From assembly GCF_031195445.1 (NCBI RefSeq), contig NZ_CP133480.1:2348501-2412500 (forward strand): 64,000 nt of DNA. Direction: 5' to 3'. The translations under genes and the position numbers were made by a program. Below, piece after piece: positions 27,935 to 38,148 of this stretch. The notes beneath the pieces were generated by a model, which ran no database searches, was not told the DNA's origin, and worked only from the letters and a program-made list of their open reading frames with translations. Origin of the DNA: Acuticoccus sp. MNP-M23 (GTDB taxonomy: Bacteria; Pseudomonadota; Alphaproteobacteria; Rhizobiales; Amorphaceae). Positions within the stretch are counted from its first letter, which is position 1. Each line of letters starts with the position of its first letter.

Positions 27935-28348
27935 ATGCCGATCGAATTGAGAATAGTGGCCTTCGCCGGCGTGCTGGTTGTGGTTCAGCTGCTGCTGGCG
28001 GGTGGTTCGCGTCTTCTGGCATTCGGTCCGGCATGGGGGGCAGGGCCGCGCGACAGCGTTCCAGGTGAGCCGCCGGTGTGGAGCGGCCGAGCCGACCGGG
28101 CCTGCCGTAACGTGCTGGAAACGTTCCCGGTTTTTGCCGCGGTTGCCATTGCCGTTGTGGTTGCCGGCGTGGCGGATGCCACCACGGCGCTCGGGGCCCA
28201 GATCTACATCATCGCGCGGATTGCCTATCTGCCGGTCTATGTCCTCGGTATCGCGTATGTGCGCTCGGTCATCTGGGCTGCGGCGCTGGCGGGAATTTTC
28301 ATGGTCGCCTGGCCGCTTCTGGCCGGCAGTGCGGGAGTGGTTCAATGA
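27935..28348 (+). CDS. MAPEG family membrane protein
   Basis: Four-helix membrane protein of the MAPEG (eicosanoid and glutathione metabolism) family. The 137-residue product has hydrophobic segments near 5-30, 66-84, 90-105 and 112-130, and the conserved RADRACRNVLETFPVFA stretch that contributes to glutathione binding in characterised relatives. GAGGAGAG precedes the ATG by 3 nt. It overlaps the SDR gene by 4 bp (ATGA). The chemical role in bacteria is largely unknown. Confidence 0.85.
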   Translation: MPIELRIVAFAGVLVVVQLLLAGGSRLLAFGPAWGAGPRDSVPGEPPVWSGRADRACRNVLETFPVFAAVAIAVVVAGVADATTALGAQIYIIARIAYLPVYVLGIAYVRSVIWAAALAGIFMVAWPLLAGSAGVVQ

Positions 28349-29106
28349 GCGCGCGTGGAGTTTGCATCGTCACCGGTGGGTCGCGGGGGATCGGCGCTGC
28401 TGCCGCACGCCGCATCGCTGCCGATGGCTGGGCTGTGGTCATCAACTACAACAGCAGTGCCGACGCTGCCGACAGCGTGCTCAAGTCCGTCGAAGCCGCA
28501 GGCGGCACCGGCACCACGGTGCAGGCGGACGTGTCCACCGAAGCCGGCATCGATGCTGTGTTCGCAGCGGCGGAAAAGCTCGGCCCCGTCACCGCGCTCG
28601 TCAACAATGCCGGCGTCGGCGATCAGGTGGGCACCATCGAGACATTCACGTTCGAGCGGGTCGAGCGGCTGATGCGCCTCAACGTCACGTCGGTCATCAT
28701 CGCCTCGCGGGAGGCCATCAAGCGCATGGCGCGCAAGAATGGCGGCAAGGGCGGCGTGATCATCAACATCTCGTCGGCGGCGGCCAAGCTTGGGGCGGCC
28801 AACCAGTTCGTCGACTACGCCGCCACCAAGGGCGCCATCGACACGTTCACCGTGGGGCTTGCGCTGGAGTGGGCAGGTGAGGGCATTCGGGTCAATGCCG
28901 TGCGTCCGGGCGTGATCGCCACCGACTTTCATGCCAATGTGGGCGTGCCGAACCGGCCGGCCGAAGTGGGGCCGGGGCTGCCGCTTGGCCGCGCGGGAAC
29001 ACCTGAAGAGGTGGCCGAAGCGATTGCCTGGCTAATGTCGGACGCGGCGTCCTATTCCACCGGTGCGATCGTCGATGTATCCGGCGGGCGCAGCATCGTC
29101 CCCTGA
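28345..29106 (+). CDS. Short-chain dehydrogenase/reductase
   Basis: Classical SDR oxidoreductase. The 253-residue product has the cofactor motif TGGSRGIG (10-17), NNAGVG, the catalytic serine in INISSAAA and Y-x3-K in YAATK, plus the C-terminal GAIVDVSGGRS. The cofactor and substrate cannot be deduced. It is translationally coupled to the MAPEG gene and lies immediately upstream of lpdA, an arrangement common in Hyphomicrobiales. Confidence 0.93.
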   Translation: MSARGVCIVTGGSRGIGAAAARRIAADGWAVVINYNSSADAADSVLKSVEAAGGTGTTVQADVSTEAGIDAVFAAAEKLGPVTALVNNAGVGDQVGTIETFTFERVERLMRLNVTSVIIASREAIKRMARKNGGKGGVIINISSAAAKLGAANQFVDYAATKGAIDTFTVGLALEWAGEGIRVNAVRPGVIATDFHANVGVPNRPAEVGPGLPLGRAGTPEEVAEAIAWLMSDAASYSTGAIVDVSGGRSIVP

Positions 29107-29190
29107 GGGGCACCGCTCCCTGAGGGGGCAGACACTTCGCGCAACCGGGCCGATGGGCTCGTCAGGCGCACAATCTATCGAAGGAGCACT

Positions 29191-30594
29191 ATGATGGCGG
29201 CCTACGACGTGGTGGTGATCGGCACCGGGCCCGGCGGTTACGTGGCAGCGATTCGCGCAGCCCAGCTCGGGTTGAAAACCGCTGTTGTCGAAAAATGGGC
29301 GACGTTCGGCGGCACCTGCCTCAATGTCGGGTGCATCCCGTCCAAGGCGCTGTTGCACGCATCCGAGCTGTACGAGGAAGCCCGGCACGGCTTTGCCGAA
29401 ATGGGCATCGCCGTCGATCCGAAGCTCGATGTCGCCAAGATGCTGAAGTTCAAGGACGAAGGTGTCGAGGGCAACACCAAGGGCGTCGAGTTCCTGTTCA
29501 AGAAGAACAAGATCGACACCTTCATCGGCACCGGCGCCATTTCGGGCAAGAACAAGGTGAAGGTGACGCCGGACGAGGGTGAGCCGCAGGAACTGGATGC
29601 CAAGAACATCATCCTCGCCAGCGGCTCCGACATTGTGCGGCTGCCCAACATCGAGATTGACGAGAAGCGGGTGGTCTCCTCCACCGGCGCGCTGACGCTG
29701 CCTGAGGTTCCCAAGCGGATGCTGGTCATCGGCGGCGGCGTGATCGGGCTTGAACTCGGCTCGGTGTGGCGCCGCCTAGGGGCCGACGTGACCGTGGTGG
29801 AATTCCTCGACCGGATCGTGCCGTTGGAAGACAAGGAAATCTCCCGCCAGTTCGAGCGGATCCTCAAGAAGCAGGGCATGAACTTCCGCACCAAGACCAA
29901 GGTTGCGGGCGTGGATGCCTCAGGCTCGGTCCTGAAGGTTACGCTGGAGCCGGCCGACGGCGGCGATGCGGAAACGGTCGAGGCCGACGTGGTGCTCGTC
30001 TCCATCGGCCGCAAGCCCTATACCGAAGGGCTGGGCCTTGAGGCCGCCGGCGTCGAGATGGACAACAAGGGCCGGATCAAGACCGACGATTACTTCCGCA
30101 CCAACGTGGAAGGCGTCTACGCCATTGGCGATGTGAAGGACGGGCCGATGCTCGCTCACAAGGCCGAGGACGAGGGCGTCGCGGCGGCGGAGATCATCGC
30201 AGGCCAGGCCGGCCACGTGAACTACGATGCGATCCCCAACGTGGTCTACACCTACCCTGAGGTTGCGTCGGTCGGGAAAACCGAGGAGGTGCTGAAGGAA
30301 GAGGGCACCGCCTACAAGGTCGGCAAGTTCCCGTTCACGGCCAACGGCCGCGCCAAGGTCAACCGCACCACCGAAGGGTTCGTCAAAATTCTGGCGGACA
30401 AGAAGACCGACCGTGTGCTCGGCGTGCACATCATCGGCCCGGATGCCGGCACGATGATTGGCGAAGCGGTGCTCGGCATGGAATTCGGCGCTGCGGCGGA
30501 AGACATTGCCCGCACCTGCCATGCCCACCCGACGCTGAGCGAGAGCGTGAAGGAAGCCGCCCTTGCCGTGGATGGTAACGCGATCCACATGTGA
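29191..30594 (+). CDS. lpdA: Dihydrolipoyl dehydrogenase (E3)
   Basis: FAD/NAD enzyme that reoxidises dihydrolipoamide for 2-oxoacid dehydrogenase complexes, here almost certainly serving SucA/SucB. The 467-residue product has the FAD-binding motif [10 protein letters not shown] (11-20), the redox disulfide C43/C48 in [16 protein letters not shown], an NAD-binding [10 protein letters not shown], and the C-terminal catalytic [14 protein letters not shown] lies just before tandem ATGs, so the first Met is uncertain by one codon. A strong terminator follows, closing the TCA block. Confidence 0.98.
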   Translation: MMAAYDVVVIGTGPGGYVAAIRAAQLGLKTAVVEKWATFGGTCLNVGCIPSKALLHASELYEEARHGFAEMGIAVDPKLDVAKMLKFKDEGVEGNTKGVEFLFKKNKIDTFIGTGAISGKNKVKVTPDEGEPQELDAKNIILASGSDIVRLPNIEIDEKRVVSSTGALTLPEVPKRMLVIGGGVIGLELGSVWRRLGADVTVVEFLDRIVPLEDKEISRQFERILKKQGMNFRTKTKVAGVDASGSVLKVTLEPADGGDAETVEADVVLVSIGRKPYTEGLGLEAAGVEMDNKGRIKTDDYFRTNVEGVYAIGDVKDGPMLAHKAEDEGVAAAEIIAGQAGHVNYDAIPNVVYTYPEVASVGKTEEVLKEEGTAYKVGKFPFTANGRAKVNRTTEGFVKILADKKTDRVLGVHIIGPDAGTMIGEAVLGMEFGAAAEDIARTCHAHPTLSESVKEAALAVDGNAIHM

Positions 30595-30624
30595 TCGCGC
30601 CCGCCTGCGGGCTGGTGGAACGAC

Positions 30625-30666
30625 AAACGGCGCGAGGGTCAGGCCCTCGCGCCGTTTTCATTTTTC
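30625..30666. terminator. Strong terminator after lpdA
   Basis: A perfect 14-bp inverted repeat (AAACGGCGCGAGGG / CCCTCGCGCCGTTT) with a 5-base loop is followed by T-rich TTCATTTTT. It separates lpdA from the convergent lapA gene and overlaps the lapA stop region, so it may act both ways. Confidence 0.9.
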
Positions 30667-30885
30667 GCGCTTGCGGCGCGCGGCGAAGCGGGACAACGCG
30701 CCAAGGACGACGCCAAGGGCCACGGCGCCGAACAGCCAAGCATAGAGCGGGGCGGTGAGGGCAAGGGCCGGATCGCTGCCGAAGGGGTCCAACGTCAAGG
30801 TGACCGGCTGACGGTTGGCGGCGGACAGGACCACCACCGCCAGTGCCAGCATCAATGCTGCAGCGCCGAGGACGGCGCGTATCAT
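30658..30885 (-). CDS. LapA (DUF1049) domain membrane protein
   Basis: A 75-residue inner-membrane protein of the LapA/DUF1049 family, related to E. coli YciS, which acts with LapB in lipopolysaccharide assembly. Two hydrophobic segments (about 2-22 and 42-66) flank a short loop containing NRQPVTLTLDPFG, the hallmark of the family, and the tail is basic (RFAARRKREK). It follows ihfB by 3 bp. The function in alphaproteobacteria is inferred from the family. Confidence 0.85.
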   Translation of the reverse strand: MIRAVLGAAALMLALAVVVLSAANRQPVTLTLDPFGSDPALALTAPLYAWLFGAVALGVVLGALSRFAARRKREK

Positions 30886-30888
30886 CGC

Positions 30889-31215
30889 CTACTTCTTTGC
30901 AGCGCGTTTGCGGGGTTTCGGCTTGGCGTTGAGAGCAAAATCGTTGATCCGGTCGCGCAGCTCCTTACCGGGCCGGAAGAAGGGCACGGCCTTCTCGTCC
31001 ACATCGACGGACTCGCCGGTGCGCGGGTTGCGGCCTGTGCGAGCATCGCGCTTGCGAATGGAGAAGGCGCCAAAGCCGCGGATCTCCACGCGGTCGCCAT
31101 TTTTCATTGCCGTGCTGATTTCGCCGAACACGCAATTCACCGCCGCCTCCACCTCCCTGTGGAGAAGATGCGGGTTGCGCATAGAAACTAAGGTTATCAA
31201 TTCGGATTTTATCAT
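30889..31215 (-). CDS. ihfB: Integration host factor subunit beta
   Basis: DNA-bending nucleoid protein that pairs with IhfA. The 108-residue product starts [10 protein letters not shown] and contains the HU/IHF beta-arm region [21 protein letters not shown] with the intercalating proline; the C-terminus is a lysine-rich tail ([13 protein letters not shown]). I chose the ATG that overlaps the sppA stop (ATGA). The open frame extends upstream without similarity. It is read with sppA and lapA. Confidence 0.96.
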   Translation of the reverse strand: MIKSELITLVSMRNPHLLHREVEAAVNCVFGEISTAMKNGDRVEIRGFGAFSIRKRDARTGRNPRTGESVDVDEKAVPFFRPGKELRDRINDFALNAKPKPRKRAAKK

Positions 31216-32177
31216 TTTGTGAAAACCTTGCCCTCTGGGGAGGGGGAACCCTGCCAAATGGACCACAGACCGTCAACCGAACCCATTGGAACATTTGAAG
31301 GAATTGCGATCCCGAGAGTCGCAAAGATGCGATCGACCACGGCGTTGGTCATCTGGGAGACCAGTGGCAGGCCACTGTCCCGATCGGGAGCGTAGGTTCG
31401 CACGGGAAGATCGGGACGCAATCCTTTTTCTTTGACGAGCCACGCGACAGCGGCGTCTTCGTCGCCGATCTCATCCACCAGACCGTCGGCGAGCGCCTGT
31501 CCGCCGGTGAAGATCCGCCCGTCCGCAAGCGAGCGGGCCTTGGCTTCGGGCATGTTGCGGCGCTCGATCACCAGGCCGAGAAAATAGTCGAACGTGTCGT
31601 TCACCACGTCCTGCAGCACGGCGATGGCCGCAGGATCGGTGGGCTCGAACGGGTTGGGCTCAGCCTTCAGCGGGCCGGAATCCACCTTCCGCACCTCAAT
31701 GCCGAGGCTCTTCAGCATCTCGCTGATCTGGCCGAACTGGATGAGAACACCGATGGAGCCGGTGAGGCTGGTGCGCTGGGCGACAATGTGGTCGCTGGCG
31801 AGCGCCGTCATGTAGGCTGCCGATGCGCCCAGCGTGTTGATGTGGGCCACCACGGGCTTCACCGCATCCACTTCGCGCAGCGCATTGTAAAGCCGCTCGC
31901 CGCCCACCGAAGTGCCGCCCGGCGAATCGATGGAAACCAGAACGCCGGCCACGCTGTCGTCCTTGCGCAGCTTTTCGATCAACTGGAGAAGCGGCCGGTC
32001 CGACGTGATGGCGCCGGTCACCGCCAGGCGCGCCACGTGCGGTCCGCCAAGGTCGCCCTTGACCGCGAAGGCGCCGCCAATGGCGCCCAGCACCACCAGA
32101 ACCGCCAGTGCACGCCACAAGGCCACCCGCCGCGTGAGGCGCCGCCTGTCGATCACTGCATCAACGTCGAGCGCCAT
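31212..32177 (-). CDS. sppA: Signal peptide peptidase SppA (36K type)
   Basis: Membrane-anchored serine protease that degrades cleaved signal peptides. The 321-residue product has an N-terminal membrane anchor (about 18-40), [11 protein letters not shown] (79-89), the nucleophile S119 in LGASAAYMT and the general-base K171 in [10 protein letters not shown]. The 52-residue spacing equals that of the Bacillus SppA Ser-Lys dyad. Length fits the short SppA class. It overlaps ihfB by 4 bp and follows folC by 44 bp. Confidence 0.95.
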   Translation of the reverse strand: MALDVDAVIDRRRLTRRVALWRALAVLVVLGAIGGAFAVKGDLGGPHVARLAVTGAITSDRPLLQLIEKLRKDDSVAGVLVSIDSPGGTSVGGERLYNALREVDAVKPVVAHINTLGASAAYMTALASDHIVAQRTSLTGSIGVLIQFGQISEMLKSLGIEVRKVDSGPLKAEPNPFEPTDPAAIAVLQDVVNDTFDYFLGLVIERRNMPEAKARSLADGRIFTGGQALADGLVDEIGDEDAAVAWLVKEKGLRPDLPVRTYAPDRDSGLPLVSQMTNAVVDRIFATLGIAIPSNVPMGSVDGLWSIWQGSPSPEGKVFTK

Positions 32178-32221
32178 GGCGGGTCTCCTTTTGGATTTGG
32201 ATGAATGCTAGCACATCCCGC

Positions 32222-33541
32222 TCAGGTGGGGGGCGTGCCGTTCTGGGCCAGAACATCGCCAACGAGGTAGAGTGAGCCGCAGATCAGAATGCGGGGCGGC
32301 GGCTCGAAGCGCCAGTTCTCCGACAGGAGCTTCAGCGCCGTTTTGACCGACGCCACGGGTTCGGCGGAGAGTTCGCCGTTCTCCACGATGCGGGCCAGCG
32401 CCGCCGGGTCGATGGACGCTTCGGAACCCGGCACCCGGACGGTGAACACGTGCCGCGCCAGCCCCTCGAACGATCGGAAATAGGACGCCGGCTCCTTGGT
32501 GCTGAGCATTCCTGCAATGAGGAAGAGCGGGCGCGACACCCGGTCTTCAAGGTCGGCCATGGCGGTGGCGACGGCCTCGCCGGCGTCGGCATTGTGCCCA
32601 CCATCCAGCCAGACCTCGGCCTCGCTCGGCGCAAATTCCACAATCCGGCCCTTGGTGAGGCGCTGAAGGCGGCCCGGCCAGTTGGCGCCGACAACGCCGG
32701 CTTCCAGTGCAGCAGGGTCGGTGACAAACCCTGTCGCGCGCATGGTTGCAACGGCAACGCCGGCGTTGGTCGCCTGATGCCGTCCCGGCAGGCGCGGCGC
32801 GGGCAGGTCGATCAACCCGTCCTCGTCCTGATAGACGAGCCGTCCGCTTTCCTGGACCACGGTCCAGTCCGTGCCGCCAAGCTGCAGCCGTGAACGCGCG
32901 CGGACGGCGTGGCGCTCGATGACGGCGACCACCTCGTCCTTTTGCGGTGCAGAGATGACGGGCACGCCGGGCTTGATGATCCCGGCCTTTTCGGCGGCAA
33001 TTTCTCCCAGCGACTGGCCGAGAAAGCCCATGTGATCGAAGCCGATGGTGGTGATGACGCTGGCGATGGGCCTTTCGACGAGATTGGTGGCATCCAGCCG
33101 GCCGCCAAGGCCGGTTTCGAGCACCAGAAGGTCGGCCGGCGTGTCGGCAAACAGCAAGAATGCTGCCGCGGTGGTGATTTCGAAAAAGGTGATCTCGTGC
33201 CCGGCGTTGGCCTCTTCCACCGTCTGCAGCGCCGCTGTCAGGACTTCATCGGAGACGTAGTTGCCCCCGGCATCGTCCGCCAGGCGGATGCGTTCGTTAA
33301 AGGTCACCAGATGCGGCGAGGTGTAAACGTGGGTGCGCTTGCCGTCGGCCTCGGCCATGGCGCGCAGCATCGCCGTGACGCTGCCCTTGCCGTTGGTGCC
33401 GGCCACATGGATGACCGGCGGCAGCCGCGCTTCGGGGTTGCCGAGCGCGTCCAGCAACCGCTCCAGCCGGCCAAGCGACAGGTCGATGCGTTTGGGGTGG
33501 AGCGCGGCGACGCGCTCCAGAATCGGACTGTTGGCGTCCAT
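32222..33541 (-). CDS. folC: Bifunctional dihydrofolate / folylpolyglutamate synthase
   Basis: Adds glutamate to dihydropteroate and to tetrahydrofolate. The 439-residue Mur-ligase-type product has the ATP loop HVAGTNGKGSVTAM (45-58), the SPHLVTFNERIR motif, GLGGRLDATN, TTIGFDHMGFLG and the second-domain DGGHNADAGE. It lies 3 bp downstream of accD, a conserved pairing in proteobacteria. Confidence 0.96.
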   Translation of the reverse strand: MDANSPILERVAALHPKRIDLSLGRLERLLDALGNPEARLPPVIHVAGTNGKGSVTAMLRAMAEADGKRTHVYTSPHLVTFNERIRLADDAGGNYVSDEVLTAALQTVEEANAGHEITFFEITTAAAFLLFADTPADLLVLETGLGGRLDATNLVERPIASVITTIGFDHMGFLGQSLGEIAAEKAGIIKPGVPVISAPQKDEVVAVIERHAVRARSRLQLGGTDWTVVQESGRLVYQDEDGLIDLPAPRLPGRHQATNAGVAVATMRATGFVTDPAALEAGVVGANWPGRLQRLTKGRIVEFAPSEAEVWLDGGHNADAGEAVATAMADLEDRVSRPLFLIAGMLSTKEPASYFRSFEGLARHVFTVRVPGSEASIDPAALARIVENGELSAEPVASVKTALKLLSENWRFEPPPRILICGSLYLVGDVLAQNGTPPT

Positions 33542-33544
33542 GGT

Positions 33545-34510
33545 TCAGGCTTTGGCCGGTGCGGGCTCGCTGTTGTCCGCCATCGCCTCCACCGGGTCTT
33601 CCGACGCCTGCTCGGGGATGGTCTCAGGCGAAGGCAGCGCAACCGCGCCGTCCTGCGGCGGGTCCTGATGCATCATGACACGCAGGAGCCGGGCAAGCGT
33701 CGCGCGCAGCTCGTGGCGGTGCACCACCATGTCGACCATGCCGTGGTCGTACAGATATTCGGACCGCTGGAACCCCTTGGGGAGCTTCTCGCCAATGGTC
33801 TGCTCGATCACCCGCGGGCCGGCAAAGCCGATCAGCGCACCAGGCTCGGCAATATGCACGTCGCCCAGCATGGCGTAGGACGCAGTGACGCCGCCGGTGG
33901 TGGGGTTGGTGAGGACGACCACGTATGGCAGCCCCGCCTCGCGCAGTGCGATGATGGCAGCGGTGGTCCGCGGCATCTGCATCAGCGACAGGATGCCTTC
34001 CTGCATCCGCGCGCCGCCGGAGGCCGCGAACAGCACGTAGGGCGTGCGCGACGCCAGCGCTGTCTCTGCCCCGGTGACAATGGCCTCGCCGGCCGCCATG
34101 CCGAGCGAACCGCCCATGAAGCCGAAATCCTGCACCGCAACGGTGACAGGCAGCGTCTCGATCGTGCCTTTGGCGAGCGTCACCGCATCCTCGCGGCCGG
34201 TCTTGGCGCGCGCATCCTTCAGGCGGTCCTGATAGCGGCGTTCGTCGCGGAACTTCAGCGGGTCCTGCACCACCTGCGGGGTGGGGATGGCCTCGAAGCC
34301 ACCGGCATCGAACAGCGCTGCAAGGCGTGCCGGCACGGGCATGCGCATGTGAAAGCCCGAGCCGGGGACGACCCAGCCGTTGCTCTCCAGATCGTGGTGG
34401 AACACCATCTCGCCCGTCTCGGGACACTTGATCCAGAGGTTCTTCGGGGTGTCCCGTTTGGTCCAGAACGAAGAGATCTTCGGACGGACGACTGAGCTGA
34501 TCCAGTTCAT
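33545..34510 (-). CDS. accD: Acetyl-CoA carboxylase carboxyltransferase subunit beta, zinc ribbon degenerate
   Basis: Beta subunit of the carboxyltransferase that makes malonyl-CoA. The 321-residue product starts [19 protein letters not shown], with its ATG overlapping the trpA stop (ATGA). The carboxylase core is complete ([48 protein letters not shown]). The N-terminal four-cysteine zinc ribbon of E. coli AccD is reduced to one Cys: [11 protein letters not shown] and [10 protein letters not shown] replace the two C-x2-C pairs. I recall the same loss in other rhizobial AccD proteins. The C-terminal tail is acidic and proline-rich. Confidence 0.96.
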   Translation of the reverse strand: MNWISSVVRPKISSFWTKRDTPKNLWIKCPETGEMVFHHDLESNGWVVPGSGFHMRMPVPARLAALFDAGGFEAIPTPQVVQDPLKFRDERRYQDRLKDARAKTGREDAVTLAKGTIETLPVTVAVQDFGFMGGSLGMAAGEAIVTGAETALASRTPYVLFAASGGARMQEGILSLMQMPRTTAAIIALREAGLPYVVVLTNPTTGGVTASYAMLGDVHIAEPGALIGFAGPRVIEQTIGEKLPKGFQRSEYLYDHGMVDMVVHRHELRATLARLLRVMMHQDPPQDGAVALPSPETIPEQASEDPVEAMADNSEPAPAKA

Positions 34511-35321
34511 GCTGCGGCCTCGCGCTTGCCCCGTTTTACGCCGGCGGCCAGCGCGCTCACGAACTCGTGGACGCGCCCCGCAACATCGGGCTCCTTGCGT
34601 GAAATAATGTCGATGATCGCAGATCCTACCACCACGGCGTCGGCAACTTGCGCAATGGCTGCCGCCTGCTCCGGCGTCTTGATACCGAAACCCACCGCCA
34701 CCGGAAGGCTGGTGGCCGCTTTCAGTGCCGCAACCGACGTGCCGACCATGGCGGCATCGGCCGAGCGCGTGCCCGTGATCCCGGCAATGGCGACGTAGTA
34801 AAGAAAGCCCGAAGTGTTGGCGAGAACCGCCGGAAGCCGGGCTGCATCGGTGGTGGGTGTTGCCAGACGGATGAAGTCCAGCCCGGCAGTGCGCGCCGGG
34901 AGGCACAGTTCGTCGTCCTCCTCGGGCGGCAGGTCGACCACGATCAGTCCGTCGACCCCGGCCTCCACGGCTTCGGCAATGAACTTGTCGACGCCGCGAT
35001 GGTAGATGGGGTTGTAATAGCCCATCAGCACCAGCGGTGTGGTGTCGTCCTTCTTGCGAAAGCCGCGCACCAGCGCCAGCGTGCCGTCCATGGTGGCGCC
35101 AGCGTCGAGCGCGCGGCGCGAGGCGGCCTGAATGGCCGGCCCGTCGGCCATGGGATCGGTGAACGGCATGCCGAGCTCGATCACGTCCGCGCCGGCTGCG
35201 GGGAGCGTTTCGAGCACCTCTGCGGTGGTGGCGGCATCCGGATCGCCGGCGGTGATGAAGGTGACGAGCCCCGCGCGGCCCTCACGGGCAAGCGCGTCGA
35301 AGCGGGCTTTGATCCGGCTCA

Positions 35322-35322
<1 letters not shown>
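34507..35322 (-). CDS. trpA: Tryptophan synthase alpha chain
   Basis: Cleaves indole-3-glycerol phosphate to indole. The 271-residue product starts [20 protein letters not shown] and has the catalytic Glu and Asp in [16 protein letters not shown], plus the phosphate-binding GFGIKTPEQ and VVGSAI. Its ATG overlaps the trpB stop by one base (TGATG) and its stop overlaps the accD ATG by four, so trpB-trpA-accD are translationally chained. Confidence 0.98.
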
Positions 35323-36545
<1,223 letters not shown>

Positions 36546-36644
36546 GATTAAACCTCTGGGGTTTGGCTTGGGGGGCCGGCACGCGCTAAAAGCCGGGCGC
36601 AAATGGGCGCCGGCGGGCGCGTCTCCTACCGATGGCTTGAAAGC

Positions 36645-37244
36645 ATGAAGGATCTCGTGGGGTCAAGCGGCACGGCAGGTGCTGCCGCGGCAACCGGTGT
36701 GACACACCGGCTGATCGGGCACGCCATCGTCTCGGCGGACGACCGGATCGCCGATTCTGCCGGCGCCTACCCGGACGACTTGCGCAACGAGGCCGACTGG
36801 GCGCTGTTCCAGTCGGCGCTCGACCGGGCCGATCTCGTCCTTCTGGGCCGGACCAGCCACGACGCTGCGCCCAACACCAGGGGCCGCCGCCGCCTCATCG
36901 TTTCGTCGCAGGCGAACGGGCTTGACCAGCGCGAGGACGGATGGTGGCTGAATCCCGCTGCCATTGCGCTTGCCGATGCCCTGGCGACGCTCTTGCCTTG
37001 TGGCGGCGAGGTTGCCGTGCCGGGCGGCCAGGGTGTTTTCGATCTTGTGGGCGCCAGCGGCTTTGCCGAGTTCCATCTTGCCAGAAATCCGGCCGTGATC
37101 CTCCCGCACGGCCGCGGCCTGTTCGCCGCCTGCGAGACCGGCACCCCGGCCGCGAAAATCCTGGCCAATGGCGGCCTCGGTGCCACCCCGCCCCGGATCA
37201 TCGACACCGCAGCGAAGGTCGACCTCACCATCTGGCGCCGCTGA
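36645..37244 (+). CDS. Dihydrofolate reductase / RibD C-terminal-like protein
   Basis: Probable NADPH-dependent reductase of the RibD-C/DHFR-like superfamily. Visible family features are [17 protein letters not shown], the [16 protein letters not shown] segment, RRRLIVSS, and [12 protein letters not shown]. The length from the ATG at 36645 is 199 residues; an upstream ATG at 36603 is also possible, and neither has a strong ribosome-binding site. The gene is reversed relative to trpF (downstream) and trpB (upstream), which it separates. The substrate is unknown; it is not a standard folA or ribD. Confidence 0.75.
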   Translation: MKDLVGSSGTAGAAAATGVTHRLIGHAIVSADDRIADSAGAYPDDLRNEADWALFQSALDRADLVLLGRTSHDAAPNTRGRRRLIVSSQANGLDQREDGWWLNPAAIALADALATLLPCGGEVAVPGGQGVFDLVGASGFAEFHLARNPAVILPHGRGLFAACETGTPAAKILANGGLGATPPRIIDTAAKVDLTIWRR

Positions 37245-37263
37245 AGAGCGGTTATCGAGGGAT

Positions 37264-37320
37264 CGGCACGGGTCAAGGGCGCTGCCAAGCGGGCGAAGCC
37301 TTCACCCTTGACGCGTGCCG
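37264..37320. repeat. 16-bp near-perfect inverted repeat after the RibD-like gene
   Basis: CGGCACGGGTCAAGGG (37264-37279) pairs with CCCTTGACGCGTGCCG (37305-37320), 15 of 16 positions, across a 25-base loop. It starts 20 bp after the stop of the reductase-like gene and could terminate it, but there is no T-run. Confidence 0.6.
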
Positions 37321-37341
37321 AGCCCGGTACACGCTCCAACC

Positions 37342-37388
37342 AGGGGTCAGAACAGCCGGTCGCGCAGCGCCCGACTGATCTGACCCCT
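37342..37388. repeat. Perfect 10-bp inverted repeat in the trpF downstream spacer
   Basis: AGGGGTCAGA (37342-37351) and TCTGACCCCT (37379-37388) are separated by 27 bases rich in GCGC. It lies 21 bp from the preceding inverted repeat in a spacer with no gene. Confidence 0.55.
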
Positions 37389-37411
37389 GCCACGTGGCGA
37401 ACGGGAGGAGC

Positions 37412-37431
37412 GCGAGGGGGAACGCCCTCGC
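37412..37431 (-). terminator. Hairpin downstream of trpF
   Basis: GCGAGGG and CCCTCGC form a 7-bp stem with a 6-base loop about 36 bp past the trpF stop on the minus strand. It may terminate trpF, separating it from trpB. Confidence 0.45.
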
Positions 37432-37466
37432 ACCCTCAAGTGAGACTCCGGCGCGAAGCGACGTCT

Positions 37467-38147
37467 TTATCCCGCTGAAGCGCTGCCGCGCCGAACCGCG
37501 TCGATGAAGGCAACAATCCGGCCTGCATCCTTTTCGCCGTCAATCTCCACACCCGACGACACGTCAACCGCATAGGGCCGGACCGTGGCAACGGCGGTTG
37601 CGACATTTTCCGCCGTCAGACCGCCGGACAGCATGAATTGCCGCGCGCGGTCGATTTCGGTGAGGATCGACCAGTCGAATGCGGCGCCGTGGCCGCCGGG
37701 GCGGTCGGCCCCTTTGGGGGGCTTGGCGTCCAGCACGGGAAGGGCGTTGAACGTCGTGATAGCGGGGAGATCGGCCGCAGTCCCGATCCCGTGGGCCTTG
37801 GAGACGGGGAGGCGATATCGGGCGGCAATAGCGGTGGCCCGCTCGGGTGTTTCCTTGCCATGGAGCTGGATCGCGTCTGGCCTTGCGGTCTCCACCAACG
37901 TGTCCAGCGCGGCGTCCTCGGCATCGACCACAAGGGCGACGACCATCGCTGAGCCGCGCACGGCGTCTGCGACCGTGGCCGCGCCCGCAGCATCGAGGTG
38001 GCGGGGGCTCGGTGCAAAATGGACGACGCCGATCATGTCGGCACCGGCTTCGGCCGCGTGGACGGCCATCTGCGGGGTCCTGATCCCGCAGATCTTGATC
38101 AGCGGGACCGCGCGTGCAGCGGGCCAGCCGAACAGCGGCCCTGCCAC
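37467..38147 (-). CDS. trpF: Phosphoribosylanthranilate isomerase
   Basis: Catalyses the Amadori rearrangement in tryptophan synthesis. The 226-residue product has the catalytic Cys in IKICGIRTP (C20 from the GTG start), the IQLHGKETPE strand, FMLSGGLTAENV and the catalytic Asp in AVDVSSGVE. The GTG is preceded by AAGG about 6 nt upstream and lies 1 bp after the fabI stop. trpF is normally directly upstream of trpB; here about 0.9 kb with a reversed gene intervenes. Confidence 0.96.
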   Translation of the reverse strand: MAGPLFGWPAARAVPLIKICGIRTPQMAVHAAEAGADMIGVVHFAPSPRHLDAAGAATVADAVRGSAMVVALVVDAEDAALDTLVETARPDAIQLHGKETPERATAIAARYRLPVSKAHGIGTAADLPAITTFNALPVLDAKPPKGADRPGGHGAAFDWSILTEIDRARQFMLSGGLTAENVATAVATVRPYAVDVSSGVEIDGEKDAGRIVAFIDAVRRGSASAG

Positions 38148-38148
38148 C

